From Pseudomonadota bacterium (GTDB taxonomy: Bacteria > Pseudomonadota > Gammaproteobacteria > Burkholderiales > Burkholderiaceae_C), in contig JAFECV010000002.1 in the NCBI GenBank assembly GCA_018241985.1, positions 1-20,071 on the forward strand: a stretch of 20,071 nucleotides of DNA, in the 5' to 3' direction. Below are positions 13,747 to 20,071 of the stretch, piece by piece. Each line of letters starts with the position of its first letter. The stretch's first letter is position 1. Below the pieces are notes generated by a model. That model was not told the origin of the DNA. It saw only the letters and a program-made list of their open reading frames with translations, and made no database searches. Made by a program: the position numbers and the translations under genes.

Positions 13747-16158
13747 CTACTTGATGCAAACCGACCGCACCTGCTTGAGGTCGGTCAGGCCGAGCATGAT
13801 CTTTTCCATGCCGTCCATCTTCAGCGTGCGCATGCCGCTTTCGACCGCGGCGGAGAAGATCTCGGCGACGCGGGCGCGCTCTTGCACCAGGCGCTTGAGC
13901 CGGTCGTCGGCGACCAGCAGTTCGTGCAGGCCCAGGCGCCCCTTGTAGCCGGTCTGGTTGCATTTGTCGCAGCCGATCGCGCGATAAAAGCGCGGTTTGC
14001 CGCCTTCGCCGTAGCTCTCTATCCACTGGCTTTTCAGCCGGTCCGCCTCGCCGGCGGCATCAACGCGCCAGGCCTCGGTGTGGCGCAGCTCGTCGGCGTA
14101 TTCGCGCACGAAGTCGTCGAGCTCGGCGGCGTCGGGCTCGTACGCCTCTTTGCAGTCGCAGAGCTTGCGCGCGAGCCGCTGCGCGAGGATGCCGAGCAGC
14201 GCGTCGGAGAAGTTGAACGGGTCCATGCCCATGTCGAGCAGGCGGGTGATCGACTCGGGCGCGGAGTTGGTGTGCAGCGTGGAGAACACCAGGTGGCCGG
14301 TGAGCGAGGCCTCGATGCCCATGCTGACCGTTTCCTTGTCGCGCGACTCGCCGACCATGATGATGTCCGGGTCGGCGCGCAGGAAGGCGCGCATCACGAG
14401 CGCGAAGTCGATGCCGGCCTTCTTGTTGACCTGCACCTGGCGCAGCCCTTTCTGCGTGATCTCGACCGGGTCCTCCGCGGTCCAGATCTTGGTCTCGGGC
14501 GTGTTCAGGTGCTTGAGGATCGAGTGCAGCGTGGTCGTCTTGCCGGAGCCGGTCGGGCCGCAGACGTAGAACAGGCCGTATGGTTTTTCCACTGTCGCGA
14601 TCAGCCGCTGGCGGTTGTGTGTGGTCAGGCCGAGCTTGTCGAGCGGGATCGGCTCGCCGCCCGCCAGAATCCGCATCACCACGTCTTCGACGCCGCCGGC
14701 CGACGGAATGGTGGCGACGCGCAGCTCGATGTCGAGCGGGCCGTACTTGCGGAACTTGATCTTGCCGTCCTGCGGCTTCCTGCGCTCGGAGATGTCGAGG
14801 TCGCACATGATCTTCAGCCGCGTGACCATGGCCTGGCGGAAATGCGCCGGCACCTCGATGTAGGGCGCCAGCGCCCCGTCGATGCGGAAGCGGATGCCGG
14901 TCTTGGCCTTGCCGGGCATCGGCTCGATGTGGATGTCGGACGCCTTCTGGTTGTACGCGTCGATGATCACCTTGTTGACGAACTTGACGAGTTCGTTGTC
15001 GGCGGCGGCGGATTCGAGCGCGTCTTCCGCTCCTTCGTCATCAATCGGCGCGGTGAGGTCGGCCAGCAGTTCGTCGATCGTGCCGCCGGTGTCGGCGGCC
15101 GCGCCGAACAGCTGGGCCAGGGTTTCGTCGAACTCGGCCTGCGTCGTGACGCGCCAGGCGAGCTTGCGCGCGCGCGGGAACACCTGCGGCACCACGCGCG
15201 ACGCGCGCACCGCCTCCGGGTCCAGGCACATCACGACCAGGCCGTCGGGCGATTCCTCGAGCGGAATCCAGCCCTGCTGCTCCAGGAACTCGCGCTTGAG
15301 CGACCCATGCAGCGCCTCGATGCGCAGCCGCCCGGGGTTCAGCGGCTCGTACGGCACGCCGAAGTAGCGCACGAGCGACGCGCCGAGCTGCGCCGCGCTG
15401 ACCGCATGCGCGGAAAGCAACAGCGCTTCGACGCTAGTGCCCTGTTCGCGCGCTTGGCGCACGCATTGCGCGAGCGTGGTGGCATTGAGCACACCGCCCT
15501 GCACCAGCCCGTCGTACGGCGACGCGCGGCGCTCGTCGCGCTCCTTGTGCAGGCGCTGGCGGATCGCGGTGGCGAGCGTCTTGCACAACTGGCGCGCGCC
15601 GTCGAGCTCGAGCTTGCCGAACGGCCCGCCGCTCTTGTTGTTGATCAGTTGCAGCACGCCATACAGCGTGGCGCCGTCGACCACCGGCAGCACCAGCATC
15701 TGCCGCGTGCGGTAGCCGGAGCGGCGATCGACCTCGCGCAGGAACGACAGCGCCGGGTCGATGCGGCGCAGTTCGGCGTCGTCGTAGACGTCGGCGATGT
15801 TGAGCTTCTGGCGACTGAGCGCAACGAAGCCGGCGATGCTTTGCGCGCCGATCGGCAGCTTGATCGCGCCGGTGGTGTTGAGCCCGGTCTTGAAGCGCGA
15901 CACCAGCGAGACGCCGTCCTCGCCGACCGCGTACAGCGTGAGGCGGTCGGCGTTGAACAGGCGGCAGATGTCCTCGCCGAGGTCGAGCATCAGCTCGTCG
16001 AGGTTGTCGGTTTCGTGGATGCGGGTCGTGACCTGCTGCAGCTGGCGGAAGAACAGCGCCTCGAAGCTGACGCCGCGCTTTTCCGGCGCCACGCGCTGCG
16101 AGTCGAGGAACGCGCGCTCCACGTCGTCGTCGGGCGAAGAAGACAGCACCGCACTCAC
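13747..16158 (-). CDS. GAF-domain GspE/PilB-type secretion or pilus ATPase
   Basis: The 803-residue cytoplasmic protein has three parts. Residues about 45-205 are a GAF domain (LDELMLDLGEDICRLFNADR, then LVLPVVDGATLYGVLQLINN). Residues about 225-365 resemble the MshEN/T2SSE N-terminal region (LAQCVRQAREQGTSVEALLL, then LGASLVRYFGVPYEPL). The rest is the T2SSE hexameric ATPase. It has Walker A GPTGSGKTTT (about 533-542), AEDPVEI, Walker B region DPDIIMVGESRD, the His-box TGHLVFSTLHTNSA, and CDC (about 670) with CDKCNQTGYKG (about 730) as zinc ligands. Such ATPases power type IV pilus or type II secretion assembly. The start is GTG 16158, overlapping the upstream stop (GTGA). No pilC- or pilD-like partner is in the window, so the machine served is unknown. 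Confidence 0.93.
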   Translation of the reverse strand: MSAVLSSSPDDDVERAFLDSQRVAPEKRGVSFEALFFRQLQQVTTRIHETDNLDELMLDLGEDICRLFNADRLTLYAVGEDGVSLVSRFKTGLNTTGAIKLPIGAQSIAGFVALSRQKLNIADVYDDAELRRIDPALSFLREVDRRSGYRTRQMLVLPVVDGATLYGVLQLINNKSGGPFGKLELDGARQLCKTLATAIRQRLHKERDERRASPYDGLVQGGVLNATTLAQCVRQAREQGTSVEALLLSAHAVSAAQLGASLVRYFGVPYEPLNPGRLRIEALHGSLKREFLEQQGWIPLEESPDGLVVMCLDPEAVRASRVVPQVFPRARKLAWRVTTQAEFDETLAQLFGAAADTGGTIDELLADLTAPIDDEGAEDALESAAADNELVKFVNKVIIDAYNQKASDIHIEPMPGKAKTGIRFRIDGALAPYIEVPAHFRQAMVTRLKIMCDLDISERRKPQDGKIKFRKYGPLDIELRVATIPSAGGVEDVVMRILAGGEPIPLDKLGLTTHNRQRLIATVEKPYGLFYVCGPTGSGKTTTLHSILKHLNTPETKIWTAEDPVEITQKGLRQVQVNKKAGIDFALVMRAFLRADPDIIMVGESRDKETVSMGIEASLTGHLVFSTLHTNSAPESITRLLDMGMDPFNFSDALLGILAQRLARKLCDCKEAYEPDAAELDDFVREYADELRHTEAWRVDAAGEADRLKSQWIESYGEGGKPRFYRAIGCDKCNQTGYKGRLGLHELLVADDRLKRLVQERARVAEIFSAAVESGMRTLKMDGMEKIMLGLTDLKQVRSVCIK

Positions 16159-16946
16159 AGTTCGAACACCTGCCCGGCGGTGAGCTGCCGGATGTCGTGG
16201 CGGCGACCGGCGCGCCCATGGTGCGCGCGCTCCATGTCGTCGATCTCGCGCATGATGAGTTCGGTCTCGGCCGGCTTGGTGTGGCTGATGTAGATCGGAA
16301 AGCGCTTGTCCGCGGCAATCTGGTCGAGCTCGCCCGCGAGCGTGGTCGGCGACAGGTGCAGACTGCGCTCGGCGACTGCGGTCTCGCGGTTGCTGAATGC
16401 GGTTTCGATCACCAGCATCGCGACATCGAGCTGGTTCAGCCGCTGCCAGAACGGCGGATTGCGTTCGGTGTCGCCGGAGAACACCCAGGCGGCGCTGCCT
16501 GCGCTGACCGCGTAGCCGACCGCCGGCACGGTGTGCCGCGCGGGCAGCACTTCGATCTCGCGGCCGCCCAACGCGAGCCGCTCGCCGGTCGCGAGTTCGT
16601 GGAACGAGACCAGCGGCGCCGCCTGCGACGGGATGCGCGAGAAATCGGGCCAGATCGCGTCGTTGAACACATGGGCCTTCAGCGCGGCGAGGGTCTCGGC
16701 CAGCGCGTGGATCTGCAGCGGCGCGCGCCGGCAGGCCGCGGTGGCGTCGACCATCAGCGGCAGCGCAGCGATGTGGTCCAGATGCGAATGGGTCAGGAAC
16801 ACGTGCCCGACGGCGCGCATCTCGTCCAGCGTGAGGTCGCCGACGCCGGTGCCGGCGTCGATCAGCAGATCGTCGTCGATCAGAAACGAGGTGGTCCGGC
16901 AGTCGCGGGCAATCGCCCCCGAACAACCCAATACGCGCACCTTCAT
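16155..16946 (-). CDS. metallo-beta-lactamase-fold hydrolase, class-II cyclic-nucleotide phosphodiesterase-like
   Basis: The 263-residue protein starts MKVRVLGCSGAIARDCRTTS and has IDAGTGVGDLTLDEM, the metal motif THSHLDHIAALPL (about 73-85), LPARHTVPAVGY, FSGDTERNPPFW, IETAFSNRE and a late ISHTKPAE. This fits the class-II cyclic-nucleotide phosphodiesterase branch (PDEase_II) of the metallo-beta-lactamase superfamily; related proteins hydrolyse cAMP or cGMP. The ATG at 16946 follows AGGG. Its stop overlaps the GTG of the GAF/GspE-type ATPase gene, so the two proteins are made together. A role in setting the cyclic nucleotide level sensed by the GAF domain is attractive but unproven. Confidence 0.88.
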   Translation of the reverse strand: MKVRVLGCSGAIARDCRTTSFLIDDDLLIDAGTGVGDLTLDEMRAVGHVFLTHSHLDHIAALPLMVDATAACRRAPLQIHALAETLAALKAHVFNDAIWPDFSRIPSQAAPLVSFHELATGERLALGGREIEVLPARHTVPAVGYAVSAGSAAWVFSGDTERNPPFWQRLNQLDVAMLVIETAFSNRETAVAERSLHLSPTTLAGELDQIAADKRFPIYISHTKPAETELIMREIDDMERAHHGRAGRRHDIRQLTAGQVFEL

Positions 16947-17150
16947 GCAATACCCTGGAGATCTGGATTCAATCGGGATTCAACACGGACCGCTTGGCTC
17001 CTCGCGGAACCGGACAGTGACGGACGATGGAAGGCTATCCGGTGGCGCCGCGGGCGGTAAAGGAATTTGTTGGCATGGCGCCGGTTTAGTTCCGCCGGCG
17101 CAGGCCCGCGAGTATCGGAGGCGCCGGGCCGCAGCCCTGTCAAGTCGGCG

Positions 17151-17783
17151 TCAGGCCTGCTGCAGGAACTGCATGCGGGTGCCGGCCAGCTCGAGCAGGT
17201 CGCCGTTCTTCAGTTCCACCGGTGCGGCGCCGACCGGAATGCCGTTCAGCGTGGGCGCGTCGGCGCCTTCGACGTGCGCGACGACGAAGCCCGGCGCGCG
17301 CCGGGTGATCGCGGCGACCGCGACGCCGGGCTTGCCGACCGTGGTCACGGTCTTGACAAGATGCACCTCGCGCCCCGCGGCCGCGCCGGACAGCACTTTG
17401 ATGCTGGCGTTGACCGGCTGCAGGCTCGCCGGCCCGGAATGCGCGGACATCACCGACGCCGGGCCCGAGACCGGCCCGGCGCGATCGGCCGACGCCGGAT
17501 CGGCGACGAACTTGATCTTGTACTTGCCGACCTCGATGATGTCGTTGTTTTGCAACATCTGCTTGCGGATCGACTTGCCGTTGACGTAGCTGCCGTTCGT
17601 GCTGTTCAGGTCTTCCAGGCAGACGTCGTTGCCGAACATCTGCAGCGCCGCGTGTTCGCCGCTGACCGCGAGGTTGTCGATCACGATGTCGTTATACGGG
17701 CGCCGCCCGAGCGAGGTGCGGTCCTTGGTGAGCTGAAATTCCTTGATGACGACACCGTCGATCGAGACGATCAGTTTCGGCAT
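17151..17783 (-). CDS. FHA-domain protein
   Basis: The 210-residue protein has a classical N-terminal forkhead-associated domain at about residues 5-93: SLGRRPYNDIVID (Gly26-Arg27), VSGEHAAL and LEDLNSTNGSYVNGK, the residues that bind phosphothreonine. After an Ala/Ser/Pro linker (about 97-125), a second, divergent FHA-like fold follows: VTTVGKPGVAVAAITRR, APTLNGIPVG, LKNGDLLELAG; the phosphopeptide Arg/Ser/His set is not complete there. ATG at 17783 has the SD AGGAGT. It follows the PP2C-type phosphatase gene on the same strand by 91 bases. It probably reads Thr phosphorylation that the phosphatase removes; no Ser/Thr kinase is in the window. Confidence 0.92.
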   Translation of the reverse strand: MPKLIVSIDGVVIKEFQLTKDRTSLGRRPYNDIVIDNLAVSGEHAALQMFGNDVCLEDLNSTNGSYVNGKSIRKQMLQNNDIIEVGKYKIKFVADPASADRAGPVSGPASVMSAHSGPASLQPVNASIKVLSGAAAGREVHLVKTVTTVGKPGVAVAAITRRAPGFVVAHVEGADAPTLNGIPVGAAPVELKNGDLLELAGTRMQFLQQA

Positions 17784-17807
17784 GGTCGACTCCTGTTCGC
17801 AATAGAT

Positions 17808-17855
17808 GCTGGGGATGGCGCTGGGATTGGCGCTGGGAATGGCAGTAGGGATGGA
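17808..17855. repeat. four 12-bp tandem units between the phosphatase and FHA genes
   Basis: Units gctggggatggc, gctgggattggc, gctgggaatggc and agtagggatgga follow one another without gaps. The last is more diverged. They lie in the 91-base spacer just upstream of the FHA gene SD, so a change in copy number would alter the spacer only. A small minisatellite or replication-slippage product. Confidence 0.75.
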
Positions 17856-17874
17856 TGGACGGAACCAATCATAT

Positions 17875-18666
17875 TCATATGCCGAGCCAACGAGACACCC
17901 GGCCCAGCCGCGCGCCGTTGCCGCCGCTGCTGCGTCGCACCAGCACCACGGAGATGTTGTCGCGGCCGCCGCCGGCGTTCGCGCCGGCGACGAGCCGGGT
18001 CGCGAGCACCGGCAGCGACTCGTCGCTGCACAGGATCGCGGCGATCGCGTCGTCGCCCAGCATATCGGGCAGGCCGTCGGAGCACAGCAGGTACAGGTCG
18101 GCCGGCTGGGTGCGGTGTTCGGCGACGTCGAGCAGCACCGCGTCCTCGACGCCGAGCGCGCGCGTGACCAGGTTCTTGTGCAGGCAGACGGCGGCTTCCT
18201 CGGCCGTCAGCAGGCCGGCGTCGAGCTGTTCCTGCAGCAGCGAGTGGTCGCGCGTGAGCTGCGTGAGCTCCCCGCCGCGCAGCCGGTAGCAGCGCGAGTC
18301 GCCGATATGGCCGACCACGAGCCGGTCCTGCTGCAGCACGGCCGCCACCAGCGTGGTGCCCATGCCGGCGTACTGCGGGTTCGCGCGCGCGGCGTCCAGG
18401 ATTGCCCGGTTCGAGTTGTCGACGCAGATTTCCATCGCGCGCTGCACATCGCGGCCGCTGGCGCGGGCGCCGGCCTCGGCGAGCCAGCGCCCGAGCTCGG
18501 AGCGGATGAAGCTGGTCGCCATCGCGCTGGCGACTTCGCCCGCGTTGTAACCGCCCATGCCGTCGGCCAGCACGGCCAGGCCGAGCGCCGCGTCGAACGT
18601 GACCGAATCCTCGTTGTTGCCCCGAACCAGGCCTGGATCGGTGTGCGCGCAGAACTGATAGCTCAA
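17875..18666 (-). CDS. PP2C-family Ser/Thr protein phosphatase (Stp1-type)
   Basis: The 263-residue soluble protein has the PP2C/PPM motifs in order: DPGLVRGNNEDS (Arg and the first metal Asp region), VLADGMGGYNAGEVAS, GMGTTLVAAV, VGHIGDSRCYRLRGG, LTRDHSLLQEQ, LLCSDGLPDML and GGRDNISVVLV. It should remove phosphate from Ser/Thr using two Mn2+/Mg2+ ions. The likely start is TTG at 18666 (encoding MSYQFCAHTDPG): the SD AGGGA lies seven bases upstream and no in-frame ATG or GTG precedes the conserved N-terminus. It is followed by the FHA-domain gene, a common pairing in phospho-signalling clusters. The partner kinase is not in the window. Confidence 0.94.
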   Translation of the reverse strand: MSYQFCAHTDPGLVRGNNEDSVTFDAALGLAVLADGMGGYNAGEVASAMATSFIRSELGRWLAEAGARASGRDVQRAMEICVDNSNRAILDAARANPQYAGMGTTLVAAVLQQDRLVVGHIGDSRCYRLRGGELTQLTRDHSLLQEQLDAGLLTAEEAAVCLHKNLVTRALGVEDAVLLDVAEHRTQPADLYLLCSDGLPDMLGDDAIAAILCSDESLPVLATRLVAGANAGGGRDNISVVLVRRSSGGNGARLGRVSRWLGI

Positions 18667-18921
18667 GAATGAGTCCCTGGGACGAAACGGGTGCCGCGGC
18701 CGGCACCATCCTCGGTGCCGCCAGGGCGCATCACGGCCGCAGGCGTTCGGGGCCGCGCGCGAGCCGTGGCAGGCACGTTAGCAGAAGCAACCGGGGGCGC
18801 ACAAGGGCGTTTTTCACGGCGCCGGGACGATCCGGATTAGTACGAACGGATCAATACGTGCCGCCGACCACGCCGGGCGGCCTCCGGGTCGGCCCGCGAG
18901 GATGCCAAAAGCCGTGCGCGT

Positions 18922-18941
18922 GGCGCTGTTAGAGCAGCGCC
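18922..18941 (-). terminator. hairpin over the sucD stop codon, weak terminator candidate
   Basis: GGCGCTG 18922-18928 and CAGCGCC 18935-18941 form a perfect 7-bp stem with a 6-base loop that contains part of the sucD TAA (18929-18931). On the minus strand only a TTTT about 13 bases further follows, so intrinsic termination would be poor. The rest of the gap to the phosphatase gene (18667-18921) shows no gene. Confidence 0.35.
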
Positions 18942-19822
18942 TTGAGAAGCTTGCCCATCTCGGACGGGTTGCGCGTGACCTTGAAGCCGCACGCTTCCAT
19001 CACCGCCAGCTTGGCCTCGGCGGTGTCGGCGCCGCCGGAGATCAGCGCGCCCGCATGGCCCATGCGCTTGCCGGCCGGCGCGGTGACGCCGGCGATGAAG
19101 CCGACGATGGGTTTTTTCATGTGGTCCTTGCACCAGCGCGCGGCGTCGGCCTCGTCCGGGCCGCCGATCTCGCCGATCATGATCACCGCGTCGGTGTCCG
19201 GATCGTCGTTGAAGGCGCGCATCACGTCGATGTGCTTCAGGCCGTTGATCGGGTCGCCGCCGATGCCCACGGCGCTCGACTGACCGATGCCCAGTTCGGT
19301 GAGCTGTGCCACGGCTTCATAGGTCAGCGTGCCGGAGCGGCTGACCACGCCGACGCGGCCCTTCTTGTGGATGTGGCCCGGCATGATGCCGATCTTGATC
19401 TCGTCGGGCGTGATGAGGCCGGGGCAGTTGGGGCCGAGCAGCAGTGTTTTCTTGCCGCCCTTGGCCTCTTTTTCCTTCATCCTGTTGCGCACGACGAGCA
19501 TGTCCTTGACCGGGATGCCTTCGGTGATGCAGATGACGAGATCGAGGTCGGCTTCGGCCGCTTCCCAGATCGCATCCGCCGCGCCCGCGGGCGGCACGTA
19601 GATCACGGAAACCGTCGCGCCCGTTTCCTTCTTCGCGTCCTTCACCGAAGCGAAGATCGGGATGTCGAAAATCTTCTCGCCGGCCTTCTTCGGGTTCACG
19701 CCCGCGACGAAGCAGGCCTTGCCGTTCGCGTACTCCTGGCACTTTTCGGTGTGGAACTGGCCGGTCTTGCCGGTGATGCCCTGGGTGATGACGCGCGTGT
19801 CCTTGTTGATGTAGATCGACAT
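18929..19822 (-). CDS. sucD: succinyl-CoA synthetase alpha subunit
   Basis: SucD with SucC converts succinyl-CoA, ADP (or GDP) and phosphate to succinate, ATP and CoA in the TCA cycle. The 297-residue product has the CoA-binding Rossmann domain ([20 protein letters not shown]...TE), [43 protein letters not shown] and [30 protein letters not shown] near residue 250 contains the phosphorylated His. ATG at 19822 follows AGGA. The sucC stop is 68 bases upstream, so they form the usual sucCD operon. Length and motifs are normal. Confidence 0.98.
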   Translation of the reverse strand: MSIYINKDTRVITQGITGKTGQFHTEKCQEYANGKACFVAGVNPKKAGEKIFDIPIFASVKDAKKETGATVSVIYVPPAGAADAIWEAAEADLDLVICITEGIPVKDMLVVRNRMKEKEAKGGKKTLLLGPNCPGLITPDEIKIGIMPGHIHKKGRVGVVSRSGTLTYEAVAQLTELGIGQSSAVGIGGDPINGLKHIDVMRAFNDDPDTDAVIMIGEIGGPDEADAARWCKDHMKKPIVGFIAGVTAPAGKRMGHAGALISGGADTAEAKLAVMEACGFKVTRNPSEMGKLLKALL

Positions 19823-19890
19823 ATCTGTTCCTAATCAGTTGAGGACAGAGCTGGTCCGCTGCGCGGCCTGCGGTCTGTCCCGCAAGGTCC

Positions 19891-20071
19891 TCACTTCACC
19901 GCGGCGACAACCTTTTGCGCCGCTTCCGCCATCGTGTCCGCGCTGATGATGGGCAAGCCGCTTTCGGCCAGCATCTTCTTGCCCAGCTCCTCGTTCGTGC
20001 CCTTCATGCGCACCACCAGCGGCACGCCGAGGTTCACCGCCCGGCACGCGGTGATCACGCCGGTGGCGATC
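19891..20071 (-). CDS. sucC: succinyl-CoA synthetase beta subunit, C-terminal end (rest outside window)
   Basis: The last 59 codons of sucC are visible, ending in TGA at 19893-19891. The peptide [20 protein letters not shown], then [20 protein letters not shown] and [19 protein letters not shown], is the standard C-terminus of the beta subunit (CoA-ligase domain), which contacts SucD. It lies directly upstream of sucD on the same strand. Confidence 0.96.
   Translation of the reverse strand, partial: IATGVITACRAVNLGVPLVVRMKGTNEELGKKMLAESGLPIISADTMAEAAQKVVAAVK

Noticed and set aside
13459..16293. 944-residue plus-strand open frame over the GspE/PilB-type ATPase gene
   Set aside because: Antisense shadow caused by high GC; the opposite strand encodes a complete ATPase with all motifs.
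19835..20047. 70-residue minus-strand frame at the right edge
   Set aside because: Out-of-frame shadow of the sucC C-terminus.

Overview
The window is GC-rich chromosomal DNA, almost certainly from a betaproteobacterium of the order Burkholderiales and most like the Comamonadaceae. The pointers are the E. coli-type PurB C-terminus, a TerC gene behind a manganese riboswitch, the sucC-sucD pair near type IV pilin genes, DUF3717/DUF1289 and DUF2007 small proteins, and two kinds of short hairpin-rich intergenic repeat that I associate with that family. There are no rRNA, tRNA or CRISPR features, and no recognisable transposase or integrase.

Left part (1-7983), mostly housekeeping: the 3' end of purB; a two-gene unit of small zinc-binding-type proteins (DUF1289, DUF2007; minus strand); a yybP-ykoY manganese riboswitch followed by a TerC-family membrane protein; a small four-helix membrane protein; an exported M48 metalloprotease with a TPR-like tail; moaC (molybdopterin synthesis); a first PglL/Wzy_C-type membrane glycan transferase; and galE.

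Middle part (7984-13746), accessory and mosaic: an HI1419/HI1420-type (HigBA-like) toxin-antitoxin pair and a frameshifted BrnA-type antitoxin lie between intact galE and a decayed second copy of the galE 3' end. Next come a second PglL-type O-oligosaccharyltransferase and a type IV major pilin with a sigma-54 promoter and its own terminator. Then follow an AbrB/VapC pair, the tail of a second VapC, and a Phd/RelE-ParE pair. Three intact toxin-antitoxin modules and two remnants therefore flank a probable pilin-glycosylation locus. GalE could supply a UDP-galactose-type donor precursor, the PglL protein could transfer the glycan, and the pilin could be the acceptor.

Right part (13747-20071, all minus strand): sucC (partial) and sucD, then a PP2C-type phosphatase, an FHA-domain protein, a class-II cyclic-nucleotide-phosphodiesterase-like metallo-beta-lactamase protein, and a GAF-containing GspE/PilB-type ATPase whose start overlaps the phosphodiesterase stop. 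This looks like a signalling cluster that controls a secretion or pilus ATPase.

The observations most worth a second look are the galE tail duplication bracketing the toxin-antitoxin block, the one-base brnA frameshift, a dispersed repeat with copies inside moaC and the first PglL-type gene, and the competing helices in the TerC riboswitch leader.
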